From positions 1,674,001 through 1,738,000 of the forward strand of contig NZ_AFRZ01000001.1 of NCBI RefSeq assembly GCF_000242915.1: a DNA stretch of 64,000 nt. The letters are read 5' to 3'. The stretch is from Sulfurimonas gotlandica GD1 (GTDB lineage Bacteria > Campylobacterota > Campylobacteria > Campylobacterales > Sulfurimonadaceae). Under the pieces are notes generated by a model that worked only from the letters and a program-made list of their open reading frames with translations, was not told the origin of the DNA and searched no databases. How positions within the stretch are numbered: the first letter of the stretch is position 1; each line of letters starts with the position of its first letter. Positions 1-8,301 of the stretch are shown piece after piece. The translations under genes and the position numbers were made by a program.

Positions 1-1
1 T

Positions 2-1249
2 GCAGTAGCTGATATGAATCTCCCAGATGCACCAAATGGCGAAATTATCGCTCTGTTAAACAAACATAATGTTGCTCCAATAGTCTTTACTGCCATATTT
101 GATGAATCTTTTAGAGAGGGTTTTGAAACCGCTAGAATTGTAGACTATGTACTAAAAGAGCGTTTTGAAAACGTTATATATGTAATTGAAAAGCTTAAAC
201 AGCTAGAAGCCAACAAGAAAAAAACAGTACTTGTAGTTGATGACTCAGCTCTTTATGCAAATTATTTAAAACAGAATTTTATGCTTCATCATTTTAAAGT
301 CATAAGTGCTTCTAACGGTAAAGAGGCTCTAGAAAAGTTAGAACTTCATCCAGAGATAGATTTAGTAATCACTGACTATCATATGCCAGTTATGGATGGT
401 TTAGAGTTTGTACGAGCGATTCGTAAAAAAAGAACCAAAAAAGATCTCAGCATCATTATCTTAACCTCAGATACAAACTCCTACACAACAAGCCGTTTTT
501 TAAAAGATGGTGCAAATGACTATATTACCAAACCTTTCTCTCGAGATGAGTTCTATTCTAGGATATATCAAAACGTAGAGACGGTAGAACTTTTTGAATC
601 TATGCGCTCAGAGTTTAATGAAGATATAATCGCATTACTCGCAGAGGTAACAGAGTTTAAAAGTTCAGAGACTTCATCTCACATAAAACGAATCAGTGAG
701 TATGTATATCTTCTAGCAAAGTTGCTTGGTATGTTTGATGAAGAGGCAAAGATGATATCCAAAATGTCGGTTCTTCATGACATAGGAAAAGTCACAATAG
801 CTGATAATGTTCTATGTAAACCGGGTAAATTAACTCAAGAAGAGTTTGAACATATGAAAGCTCACACTGCTAATGGTAAAAAACTACTAGAGAGAGCATT
901 TAACAGTGATCCTAAAGTTAGTAAAGTTGCACAGGAAATAGCGATGCACCATCATGAAAAATGGGATGGAAGCGGTTACCCTGATGGACTAAAAGGAGAA
1001 GAGATACCTGTTCATGCGAGGATAGTTGGTTTGGTTGATGTCTTTGATGCTTTAGTTAATAGAAGAGTATATAAGGACCCATGGACATTAGACGACACTC
1101 TCTCATATATTGAAAATAATGCAGGTACACATTTTGATCCTAAAATCGTAAAGCTATTTCTTTTAAATATAGGATGTTTTATAAATGTTGTAAATAAGTA
1201 TGAAGATGAAGAATCCAAAGCTACATTTTGTAAAGTTAGCCCTATCTAG
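2..1249 (+). CDS. Two-receiver response regulator with HD-GYP output domain (5' end cut by window)
   Basis: Likely a response regulator that hydrolyses cyclic di-GMP. The frame is open to the left edge, so the ATG at 14 is probably internal. The first about 55 residues look like the end of a receiver domain. A second receiver follows (about residues 68-195 counted from position 14): acidic pair DD at 76-77, phosphoacceptor D121 in the ITDYHMP context, and a conserved KPF lysine. The C-terminal half is an HD-GYP phosphodiesterase with HDIGKV and the paired HHHEKWDGSGYP signature. The tandem-receiver HD-GYP layout is common in environmental Campylobacterota. The partner kinase is not visible. 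The domain call is firm; the complete N-terminus is outside the window. Confidence 0.9.
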   Translation, partial: AVADMNLPDAPNGEIIALLNKHNVAPIVFTAIFDESFREGFETARIVDYVLKERFENVIYVIEKLKQLEANKKKTVLVVDDSALYANYLKQNFMLHHFKVISASNGKEALEKLELHPEIDLVITDYHMPVMDGLEFVRAIRKKRTKKDLSIIILTSDTNSYTTSRFLKDGANDYITKPFSRDEFYSRIYQNVETVELFESMRSEFNEDIIALLAEVTEFKSSETSSHIKRISEYVYLLAKLLGMFDEEAKMISKMSVLHDIGKVTIADNVLCKPGKLTQEEFEHMKAHTANGKKLLERAFNSDPKVSKVAQEIAMHHHEKWDGSGYPDGLKGEEIPVHARIVGLVDVFDALVNRRVYKDPWTLDDTLSYIENNAGTHFDPKIVKLFLLNIGCFINVVNKYEDEESKATFCKVSPI

Positions 1250-1262
1250 TAATTTAGTGTAG

Positions 1263-1268
1263 TATAAT
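1263..1268 (+). promoter_or_regulatory. -10 box (TATAAT) placed for a leaderless transcript
   Basis: A perfect TATAAT ends six bases before the ATG at 1275, and no Shine-Dalgarno lies between. With the usual 6-7 base discriminator, transcription would start at or next to the A of the ATG. One of several cases in this window. Confidence 0.5.
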
Positions 1269-1274
1269 AATCCC

Positions 1275-1778
1275 ATGTTTTTAAATACCAGACGTACTTT
1301 TTTAAAATGTACTGCCTTTAGCACTACTGCCCTTATTCTTCCTCACACAAAACTCTTTGCATCTGCAACCATACTCGATACTCTAGCCTTGGCTCAAAGA
1401 GATTTGTATGGAGACTTAGAGAGTGCTCCAGGCTTTAAAGAGATAAATTCTAGAGCATATTTGAGTCTCATCTTAACTCACTCTCGCATTGGTGAAGATT
1501 CAAAAAAGTTCATAACAAATGGTGCTACTTGGTTAGAAGAAGAAGCGCAAACACTTTATAAAACCCCATATACTTCTCTAAGCTATGATGAACGTCAAAA
1601 AACTCTAGAGTCTACAGCTACATACAAGTGGGGAGAATCATGGATAGATGCGATGCTTAGGTTTATATACGAAGCAGTTTTAGGTGATCCTATCTATGGT
1701 ATTAACAAAGACTCAAGCGGATGGAAGTGGTTAAATCATGTCTCAGGTCTGCCTCGTCCAAAGGAGCCTCTACTATGA
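1275..1778 (+). CDS. Gluconate 2-dehydrogenase subunit 3-family protein (Tat-exported small subunit)
   Basis: Small subunit of a membrane-associated, periplasm-facing GMC-type dehydrogenase. The N-terminus carries a twin-arginine signal (TRRTFLK) followed by a hydrophobic stretch. The remainder matches the gluconate_2-dh3 type, including the WKWLNHVSGLPRP-like end. At 167 residues it is normal for the family. It overlaps the next gene by four bases (ATGA), so the two are translationally coupled; the flavin subunit lacks its own signal and presumably rides out with this one. No cytochrome c subunit follows, unlike classical gluconate dehydrogenases. The substrate cannot be read from the sequence. 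The start lacks an SD and fits a leaderless mRNA. Confidence 0.85.
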   Translation: MFLNTRRTFLKCTAFSTTALILPHTKLFASATILDTLALAQRDLYGDLESAPGFKEINSRAYLSLILTHSRIGEDSKKFITNGATWLEEEAQTLYKTPYTSLSYDERQKTLESTATYKWGESWIDAMLRFIYEAVLGDPIYGINKDSSGWKWLNHVSGLPRPKEPLL

Positions 1779-3388
1779 AGTATGATGTCTGTATAGTCGG
1801 AAGCGGAGCAGGTGCATCTCCCATAGCGTATGAGTTGTCAAACGCTGGATTTAATGTAGTAGTTTTAGAAAAAGGAAAGTACTACAAAGAAGAAGACTTC
1901 TCAAAAGATGAACTTGCAGTCTCACGTAGAGATAAGTTTACGCCTCTGCTTAAAGATGAACAGCATGTTATAAACACTAGGGAAGAAGATGGAAGCATGG
2001 AGAGATATGAAGGTGCTAAAAGCGGTTGGAACTTTTGGAATGGTTCTATGGTCGGAGGCTCATCAAATCTTATGAGTGGATATTTTCATAAGATGCAAAA
2101 AAATGACTTTAGACTCAAAAGTGCTTATGGAGAGATAGAGGGAGCAAATGTTGTTGACTGGCCAATCTCACTTGAAGATTTAGATCCATACTATGAGAAA
2201 GTTAAAATGGTTGTTGGAGTATCAGGTGATGAGATGCCATACAGACCATTGGAAGTAAATGGTGCAACAAAATGGTTTGACAAGAGCTGTAAAGAGTTAG
2301 GTTATAAAAGTTTTGCAACTCCTAGAGCCATACTTTCAAGCCCAGCATTAGGTAGGAACAGTTGTTCATATAGTGATTTTTGTGGAAGTTACGGCTGTGC
2401 AACTGGGGCGAAGGGAAGTGCAAGAGCAGCTCTGCTTCAAAAGTGTGATGCCAAGATAATCAGCGAAGCATTTGTATACAGACTAGATAGTGATGAGAGT
2501 AAAATCACTAAAGCACACTACTATGACAAAGATATGAAAAGCCACTCTATAGATGCTAAAATATTTGTAGTAGCTTCTCAGGCTATAGAGAGTTCAAGAC
2601 TACTTTTAAACTCTAAAAATAAGCACTTTCCTAATGGTCTGGCAAATAGCTCAGGGCAAGTTGGAAAGAACTTGATTTTCTCAGGTGGTGGTGCAGGAAC
2701 AGGTCGTCTAAACAAAGAAGACTTTAGCGAAGAAGAGTTTAAAGAACTTATGACTCCCGGACTCTTTTTTAACCGCTCACTTCAAGATTGGTATGAGTAT
2801 GAAAAGGGTGGTAAAAAGTATAAGGGTGGAACCATAGACTTTTTGTTTGAACACTCAAATATTATCTCGCGTGCATCTAGAGAGTTCTACGATAATGATG
2901 GCAATATCATGTGGGGTAAAAAACTCCAAGAGAAGATTCACAACACCCTTACAACTTCAAGAGTTTTGACATTTGAAGTATTTAACGACTGGCTGCCGAC
3001 TGACTACACATATGTGAGCATCGATGATAAGGTAAAAGATAAATACGGTGTAGCAGTTGGAGCTATAAATCTTTATGGACATAAAAGAGATGTTGAGGTT
3101 GGAGAGCATCTGGCATCTATGGCTGAGAAGATTTTAGAGAAAATGGGAGCTACCGAGATATCTATCGGAATCTCAAGTTCACCACCACCAAACTTAGTCG
3201 CAGGTGGTTGTCGTTTTGGTCGTGATGCTAAGAACTCAGTGCTTGACAAAAACTGTAAGGCACATGACTTAGAGAACCTCTACGTCACAGATGCCAGCTT
3301 TATGCCAACGGGTGGAAGCGTCCCATACACATGGACAATCTATGCAAACTCATTTAGAGTTGCAGATCATCTTCTTAAAATAATGTAA
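1775..3388 (+). CDS. GMC-family FAD-dependent oxidoreductase (large subunit)
   Basis: Flavin subunit of the dehydrogenase begun by the previous gene; it oxidises an alcohol or sugar. The start at 1775 is chosen over an upstream ATG at 1721 because AAGGAG lies at 1761-1766 and the FAD-binding GSGAGASPIA motif then falls at residues 9-18. The C-terminus has the GMC signature with VTDASFMPTGGSVPYTW. At 537 residues it is a normal length. A cysteine-rich stretch near residue 200 (CSYSDFCGSYGC) resembles a feature of gluconate-dehydrogenase-type large subunits. Its 3' end overlaps the convergent DUF302 gene by 14 bases. The family is certain, the substrate unknown. Confidence 0.88.
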   Translation: MKYDVCIVGSGAGASPIAYELSNAGFNVVVLEKGKYYKEEDFSKDELAVSRRDKFTPLLKDEQHVINTREEDGSMERYEGAKSGWNFWNGSMVGGSSNLMSGYFHKMQKNDFRLKSAYGEIEGANVVDWPISLEDLDPYYEKVKMVVGVSGDEMPYRPLEVNGATKWFDKSCKELGYKSFATPRAILSSPALGRNSCSYSDFCGSYGCATGAKGSARAALLQKCDAKIISEAFVYRLDSDESKITKAHYYDKDMKSHSIDAKIFVVASQAIESSRLLLNSKNKHFPNGLANSSGQVGKNLIFSGGGAGTGRLNKEDFSEEEFKELMTPGLFFNRSLQDWYEYEKGGKKYKGGTIDFLFEHSNIISRASREFYDNDGNIMWGKKLQEKIHNTLTTSRVLTFEVFNDWLPTDYTYVSIDDKVKDKYGVAVGAINLYGHKRDVEVGEHLASMAEKILEKMGATEISIGISSSPPPNLVAGGCRFGRDAKNSVLDKNCKAHDLENLYVTDASFMPTGGSVPYTWTIYANSFRVADHLLKIM

Positions 3389-3881
3389 ATCTAAAGTGTG
3401 TAAAGCTTAAAACCTCTTCCATATCTTTTATGACTTTCTCCATTATAACGCCTTCTCTTCTTCCAGAGAAGAGTCTAGCCATAACATAACCGTTACTTAG
3501 TCCGATGATAACACGACCGTCACTCTTTTCATAAACTGAGATGCTAAGAGGCATTTTAGTAGCCATTATTTTACTTTCATCTGCACTTAGCATCTCTGCA
3601 GCGTATTTAGCATTACAGAACTTGATAATCTTTACTTTGCCAATATCAGCTGCGCCATGGTTGATAATCTCTTCTTGCTGATTTATAACGTTTGTTACAT
3701 GCCAGCCATCTTGTTTGTTGATTCTACTTTTAATAAGTTCAACTGTTTTGTCAAACTCGTATGAAGATTTTACTTCTTTTAAAAGCATAGTCGGAGCAGC
3801 AATTTTAAAGCCTATGCCCATAACAAATATACTAAAAACTAAACCTAAGATTGCGCCTACTAAAATTGATAACTTATTCAT
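3375..3881 (-). CDS. DUF302-domain protein with N-terminal membrane anchor
   Basis: 168 residues: an N-terminal hydrophobic segment (about 5-28) then a DUF302-like domain (SSYEFDKTVELIKSRI at its start). DUF302 proteins are small folds of unsettled function, often near redox or sulfur genes. The start overlaps the stop of the upstream membrane gene as TAATG, so it is the second gene of a two-gene minus-strand operon. An uncleaved anchor is as plausible as a signal peptide. Confidence 0.75.
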   Translation of the reverse strand: MNKLSILVGAILGLVFSIFVMGIGFKIAAPTMLLKEVKSSYEFDKTVELIKSRINKQDGWHVTNVINQQEEIINHGAADIGKVKIIKFCNAKYAAEMLSADESKIMATKMPLSISVYEKSDGRVIIGLSNGYVMARLFSGRREGVIMEKVIKDMEEVLSFTHFRFTLF

Positions 3882-4858
3882 TATTCTTCCTCTGAAATAC
3901 AGATGCTTTTAGCTCTGTATGCTTGTATAGTTTTGAAGGCAACAAAGCCAACGACCAACGTTGTAAGAGCTATTAAACTCATAGATGCCAGATATGTAAA
4001 GGTGTTGTGAAATATCATCTGCATCATAAGTGTTGCTATTGTTATGGCTGCAAGTGGAAAGGCGTATGCCCACCATGAGATGTAAAAAACCTTTGTGTCA
4101 TACATCCTCATCATAAACAAAAGCAGTAAAAGCGTAAAGAGTGCAATGAAATATAAAAACATTGCAAACATATCTATAGAGCCGTTAGTGATTCTGAGAT
4201 AACTAACAAACCCAACAGCAGGTGGTGCTATAAATATGAAAAAAGTCGGTACAAGCTTTTGTGCTAGTGGATGATGAAAGATGATTCTATTCATAGTGAT
4301 AGTAAAAAGAACTATCCAAAAAAACATCCCAAGTGAGAAGAAAAACAGCGATACATAAACAGGTGCGGCTTCAACTCCTATAATGGGAACTAAAACATTA
4401 CCTACGATAGGGATGAACCACGCAGGATTACTGTGTACTACTTTTAGCTCGTTGTGTATCCAGTATCTGATAACTATCAGTGTAAATGCTAACTGAAGAG
4501 GTGCACCGATGTACCATAGAAGAATGGATAGTGTCGGAGCAAAATCATAGTAGGCAATTGATAGTAGTAAAAAACTAATAGAGATTGCAGCCATGAAAGA
4601 ACTTTTAATGGGATGGTAAAACTCTTTTTTTACTGCATCTGTATAGTGAAGTAGTTTAAGCATGTAGGCTGTAAAGATTGCTAAAAACACAACTGTATCT
4701 ATGAAAAGTATAGTCGCATATAACCAGTAAGAGAAGTCTAGAAGATGATAGGCTTTTGCAAAAACTATTGCAAAGCCTGAAAGCCCCATAACTATAGCAA
4801 AGAGCTGTACAGGAAAATGTTCTAGTGATCTTTTGTTAAATGGCATTGCAGTTTCCAT
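3881..4858 (-). CDS. SLAC1/TehA-family membrane transporter
   Basis: 325 residues with about ten predicted transmembrane segments in the TehA/SLAC1 (voltage-dependent anion channel, C4-dicarboxylate/tellurite-resistance) pattern, starting with a cytosolic FPVQLFAIVMGLSGFA segment typical of the family. Such proteins pass small anions, or in some bacteria sulfite. The start is set by AAAGGA eight bases upstream. It forms an operon with the downstream DUF302 gene through a TAATG overlap. The ion carried is unknown. Confidence 0.78.
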   Translation of the reverse strand: METAMPFNKRSLEHFPVQLFAIVMGLSGFAIVFAKAYHLLDFSYWLYATILFIDTVVFLAIFTAYMLKLLHYTDAVKKEFYHPIKSSFMAAISISFLLLSIAYYDFAPTLSILLWYIGAPLQLAFTLIVIRYWIHNELKVVHSNPAWFIPIVGNVLVPIIGVEAAPVYVSLFFFSLGMFFWIVLFTITMNRIIFHHPLAQKLVPTFFIFIAPPAVGFVSYLRITNGSIDMFAMFLYFIALFTLLLLLFMMRMYDTKVFYISWWAYAFPLAAITIATLMMQMIFHNTFTYLASMSLIALTTLVVGFVAFKTIQAYRAKSICISEEE

Positions 4859-4886
4859 TTTATTCCTTTGGCAAAAATTTGATTGA

Positions 4887-4892
4887 ATTATA
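4887..4892 (-). promoter_or_regulatory. Candidate -10 box for the TehA-like/DUF302 operon
   Basis: TATAAT on the minus strand, 28 bases before the ATG at 4858, inside an AT-rich divergent region. This is the ordinary arrangement with a short leader and an SD. Confidence 0.4.
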
Positions 4893-4963
4893 ATATATAT
4901 ATTGTTAAGTTATAATAAATATAGCAGAGAGCATAGATTTAAAAACTATTATAAAAATTATTG

Positions 4964-4969
4964 TAGAAT
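4964..4969 (+). promoter_or_regulatory. Candidate -10 box for the parvulin gene
   Basis: TAGAAT preceded by an AT-rich run and followed by GC-richer bases, about 28 bases upstream of the ATG at 4998. The AAAAGGA Shine-Dalgarno lies in between. Confidence 0.4.
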
Positions 4970-4997
4970 TGCGCTATTAAAACAAAAAAGGATATTT

Positions 4998-5276
4998 ATG
5001 GCTTACGCAACAGCAAGACATATTTTAGTAGCAAGTGAAGACGAGTGTAATACTTTAAAAGCAGAAATAGAAAATGGAGCTTCATTTGAAAGCGTAGCGC
5101 AAGCTCATTCTCAGTGTCCATCTGGTGCGCAAGGTGGAGATTTAGGTCAGTTTGGTCCAGGTCAAATGGTTCCTGAATTTGATAAAGCTGTATTTAGCGG
5201 TGATGTTGGTGTTCTTTATGGCCCTATCCAGACACAGTTTGGTTACCACCTTCTAGAAGTAACAAGCAGAGGTTAA
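4998..5276 (+). CDS. Parvulin-type peptidyl-prolyl cis-trans isomerase
   Basis: A 92-residue stand-alone rotamase domain with no signal peptide, hence cytoplasmic. Motifs: RHILVAS at the start, GGDLGQFGPGQMVPEFDKA in the middle, and TQFGYHLLEV at the end; all are parvulin landmarks. The ATG at 4998 follows AAAAGGA; an in-frame upstream ATG at 4902 has no SD and would add non-homologous residues. The stop overlaps the next start as TAATG. It resembles E. coli PpiC (parvulin) in size. Confidence 0.88.
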   Translation: MAYATARHILVASEDECNTLKAEIENGASFESVAQAHSQCPSGAQGGDLGQFGPGQMVPEFDKAVFSGDVGVLYGPIQTQFGYHLLEVTSRG

Positions 5277-6127
5277 TGATTATGGTAAAAGTAAGTGCTA
5301 TCCAGATGCAAATGAGTGATGACAGAGATTCTAATGTCTCAAAGGCAGAAGCCCTAGTTCGTGAGTCTCACGCAAACGGTGCACAAATCATACTTTTACC
5401 AGAACTTTTTTCATCCCTTTACTTTTGTAAAGATATGGATGAAAAGTACTTTTCTTTAGCTCAAGAGTTAAAAAACAACTCACTAATAGAACGCTTTTCA
5501 CAACTTGCTAAAGAGTTAAGTGTGGTTATATTAGTAAGTTATTTTGAAAAGAGCGAAGAAGATTATTTTAACTCTTTAGTAGTCGTAGATGCATCTGGAA
5601 AAATTATGGATAATTACCGTAAAACTCACATACCTGACGGTCCAGGATATGAAGAAAAATTCTACTTCAAACCTGGAGATACAGGCTTTAAAGTTTATGA
5701 CACAGCTTATGGGAAAATTGGTATTGGCATCTGCTGGGATCAGTGGTTTTGTGAAACAGCTAGAGCTTTGACACTTATGGGCGCTGAGATTATTTTCTAT
5801 CCTACTGCCATAGGAAGTGAGCCTGAGATTCATCTTGACTCAAAAGAGCATTGGCAACGTGTTCAGATGGGACATGCAGCAACAAATACAGTTCCAGTTG
5901 TAGTAGCAAACAGAATAGGAGAAGAAGTTGGCGAGAGTTGCTCTTTGACTTTTTACGGTTCATCATTTATAACTGACTATACTGGTACAAAAATCGCCGA
6001 AGCATCTAGAGATAAAGAAGAGATCATTTACGCTGACTTTGATTTGGAAGATAACGCCAAACAAAGAGAGTATTGGGGACTTATAAGAGATAGAAAACCA
6101 AAAGCGTATAAGATTTTATGCGAATAA
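5276..6127 (+). CDS. aguB: Carbon-nitrogen hydrolase, probable N-carbamoylputrescine amidase
   Basis: Nitrilase-superfamily enzyme expected to cleave N-carbamoylputrescine to putrescine, CO2 and ammonia in polyamine synthesis. The catalytic triad is visible: E43 in LPELF, K116 in YRKTHIPD and C153 in GICWDQWF. The GPGYEEKFYF and HWQRVQMGHAA regions match the AguB subgroup closely. 283 residues is typical. It starts in a TAATG overlap with the parvulin gene; an alternative ATG six bases later is equally possible. No agmatine deiminase gene is nearby, so the pathway is inferred from family membership. Confidence 0.85.
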   Translation: MIMVKVSAIQMQMSDDRDSNVSKAEALVRESHANGAQIILLPELFSSLYFCKDMDEKYFSLAQELKNNSLIERFSQLAKELSVVILVSYFEKSEEDYFNSLVVVDASGKIMDNYRKTHIPDGPGYEEKFYFKPGDTGFKVYDTAYGKIGIGICWDQWFCETARALTLMGAEIIFYPTAIGSEPEIHLDSKEHWQRVQMGHAATNTVPVVVANRIGEEVGESCSLTFYGSSFITDYTGTKIAEASRDKEEIIYADFDLEDNAKQREYWGLIRDRKPKAYKILCE

Positions 6128-6130
6128 TTA

Positions 6131-6382
6131 CTACTTTTTAGAGTTTAGCTTATCTAGTTTTTTAGTGGCTTTTTCTATGTACAAAGAGATTATGTCAAGC
6201 TCTTCTTGGAGCTGAATAAGTTTTTCACTATCTGACTCTTTCTCAATATCTTCAGTAAGTTTTATTTCTCGTAATTCTAATTTTTCAATTAGATGTTTTA
6301 TAGACTTCTTCTTTCCAGAAGCTTCGTGATTCTCGAGGTTCAGAGACTTTACTACATTAGCGATAAATTTTTTAACACCCAT
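6131..6382 (-). CDS. Small coiled-coil protein, unknown function
   Basis: 83 residues, about half of them charged. From about residue 25 to the end it forms an uninterrupted helical, heptad-like stretch rich in E, K and L, which suggests a coiled coil. No signal peptide and no family recognised. AGGA lies about six bases before the ATG. It is convergent with the amidase gene, with only three bases between the stops. Likely real because of the SD and tight packing, but the function is unknown. Confidence 0.6.
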   Translation of the reverse strand: MGVKKFIANVVKSLNLENHEASGKKKSIKHLIEKLELREIKLTEDIEKESDSEKLIQLQEELDIISLYIEKATKKLDKLNSKK

Positions 6383-6522
6383 TGTAAATCCTATTATGAA
6401 TATTTTGAACTTGCATCTTAACCTATGATGATGACAAGAGTATTACACTTTTATTATTAAATAATATTAATTGGAACTTTTTTTGCTTTTAAATGTGAAA
6501 ATATCTCAATAAAGGTAGGTCT

Positions 6523-7326
6523 ATGGAAATTGTACTTCGCAATAATCTTATTCTTATCACTACAGGATTTGATACTTTAAATACTTCCTGGATGAAAGAT
6601 TTTCTAAATCATCACGCAAGAGGTATGCTCTTTTTACCAAAGGCAGTACTAGTATTTAGAAATGAAACTCTCACTGAAGTAAGAGAAGAATTTTTACACG
6701 AACTCTCTCAACACCATGCAAAAACGCATGACTTTGACCATAAATTTTTTCTTCGTTCAATGCTAAAGTATGGAACACAACCCATAAAAATAGAACTAGA
6801 AAAACTTGAAGACCCCCAAACTATAAAAGTAAATCTTTATGCTTATGATAAAAATACCGTTTTGATTTCGCTTGATCAGCCTAATCTATGGGTACTAAAC
6901 TATTTGCGTTCACAGTTAGAAGTTTATGTGGAGAGAGGAACTGATATCTCCTTAGTTGTAGATGTTAGTGACTATAAAGCAAAGTCCAGATTAGAACGCG
7001 CACTCAACAAAAGACATATTTTGCATTACCAGATTCAGTATAGTTATGACAATCGTTTTATGAGTAAACTTTACAGTGATTTTGCTAATTATAGTTTTGG
7101 CGACCTTTGTAAAGATCAAGATGACAATAGCAATACGCATCTTTATACAGTTCTAGAATGTCCGGTTGGAGCAAGTCAAGATGCACTCAAAAAGAGTTAT
7201 AAAAAACTAGCAAAAGTCTATCATCCTGACAAGATTATACACGAGAATCCAAATATGATAAAGCACTACACGCAAAAGTTTCAACTTCTGCAAGAGGCAT
7301 ATACGGCACTTCGAATAGTAAGTTAA
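6523..7326 (+). CDS. J-domain (DnaJ-like) protein
   Basis: 267 residues. The last about 65 form a J-domain with helix II KKSYKKLAKVY followed by H234-P235-D236, the triad that stimulates DnaK ATPase. The N-terminal about 200 residues match no family I recognise and lack the G/F and zinc regions of DnaJ, so this is a specialised co-chaperone (type III). SD AAAGGTAGG precedes the ATG. The C-terminal J-domain recalls DjlA-type proteins but there is no membrane anchor. Its stop overlaps the convergent next gene. Confidence 0.82.
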   Translation: MEIVLRNNLILITTGFDTLNTSWMKDFLNHHARGMLFLPKAVLVFRNETLTEVREEFLHELSQHHAKTHDFDHKFFLRSMLKYGTQPIKIELEKLEDPQTIKVNLYAYDKNTVLISLDQPNLWVLNYLRSQLEVYVERGTDISLVVDVSDYKAKSRLERALNKRHILHYQIQYSYDNRFMSKLYSDFANYSFGDLCKDQDDNSNTHLYTVLECPVGASQDALKKSYKKLAKVYHPDKIIHENPNMIKHYTQKFQLLQEAYTALRIVS

Positions 7327-8273
7327 TGATTGGAGCTAAACAAGTTATCTAAAAGTTCACTGTTTGAAGTATTTTTTACAAGTGCTTTAAAGTCCTCGCA
7401 ACTATAGAGTGCTAAGTCTTTACCTTCCATTTGTTTCAACTCTTTTGAGAACCCTCTTTTTGAAAATAAAATCACTTGAGAAGGCTCAATATCGAGCTTT
7501 TCGCACTTTTCTTCAAGTTTATGTAACTCACTTTTGTTTACTTGATGGTTAGTCCATTTACATTCAGCTACATAAACTCTCTCATCGTCCGTAACAGTAA
7601 GTATATCTATCTCTACGTTAGCATCCCAGTAACTTCCAGAACTTAAAATCTGGGCATCTCTTAGGTTGTAGTTTAAGAGTACTTCTGAGAGTTCTTCAAA
7701 AACTAAGCTTGTATAACTGTTTTGCTTACTCTCAAAGTTTTTAAATAATTTATCATAATCACCATTTCTAATCTCTCTAATATGAGGGTAGATAAAATAA
7801 AACCAGAATCTTATAAACGGATATGTAAAAAGAACTTTATGAGAGATTCTATGACGTGCTATTTCTTTTTTTAGTTTACCTTTAGGGTTTAGACTTTTGG
7901 CAGGTTCTTCTCTTGAGTATTCTATTTGTATGAGACCTTTTTCCTGTAGAAAATTTAGTGCGCCTCCACCATTTCCATTGTTTAGTCCTGCACGTTTAAA
8001 AGCAGAAAATATTCTTCTATCTCCAACAGCAAGGGCAGTTAAGAGCCTTTTGTTATTTGTATCATTCAGTGTCAGTTGTTCTATTTTTTCATTGAGTGAA
8101 TCAAAATTTTGAAGTATATGCTCTTCTATAAGAAAGGTTGTTGGTTTGGCCGTGTCTATCTCTAAGCCGAGACCACCGAAGATGGCAAAGTACTCGATTT
8201 GAATCTCCATATCATCAGGAAAGTTTCTAAAATAAAATGAACGAAATTGTTCTAATAGTTTTGTATTTGTCAT
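7323..8273 (-). CDS. DUF234-type protein with PD-(D/E)xK nuclease-like core
   Basis: 316 residues. The C-terminal half resembles DUF234, usually the tail of archaeal-type ATPases, here without the ATPase. D223 in the EID context and E237-x-K239 in VAECKW sit on neighbouring strands as in PD-(D/E)xK nucleases, and a helix with conserved FEE precedes them. Residues about 85-125 look like a winged helix. This suggests a DNA-binding, possibly cleaving, protein of unknown role. No restriction or defence partner is adjacent. It shares its last bases with the convergent J-domain gene. The start has no SD and lies just after a -10 box. Confidence 0.65.
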   Translation of the reverse strand: MTNTKLLEQFRSFYFRNFPDDMEIQIEYFAIFGGLGLEIDTAKPTTFLIEEHILQNFDSLNEKIEQLTLNDTNNKRLLTALAVGDRRIFSAFKRAGLNNGNGGGALNFLQEKGLIQIEYSREEPAKSLNPKGKLKKEIARHRISHKVLFTYPFIRFWFYFIYPHIREIRNGDYDKLFKNFESKQNSYTSLVFEELSEVLLNYNLRDAQILSSGSYWDANVEIDILTVTDDERVYVAECKWTNHQVNKSELHKLEEKCEKLDIEPSQVILFSKRGFSKELKQMEGKDLALYSCEDFKALVKNTSNSELLDNLFSSNH

Positions 8274-8280
8274 TAAGTAT

Positions 8281-8289
8281 ATTTTATCA
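8281..8289 (-). promoter_or_regulatory. Extended -10 (TGA-TAAAAT) placed for a leaderless transcript
   Basis: On the minus strand TGATAAAAT ends seven bases before the ATG at 8273, with no Shine-Dalgarno between. The TG one base upstream of the hexamer gives an extended -10. Confidence 0.4.
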
Positions 8290-8301
8290 TAAAATTATTA
8301 C

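Noticed and set aside
1721-1774. N-terminal extension of the GMC oxidoreductase
   Set aside because: It overlaps the small-subunit gene by many codons without homology; the FAD motif and the SD support 1775.
4902-4997. N-terminal extension of the parvulin
   Set aside because: No SD, very AT-rich codons, and the domain begins right after the ATG at 4998, which has a good SD.
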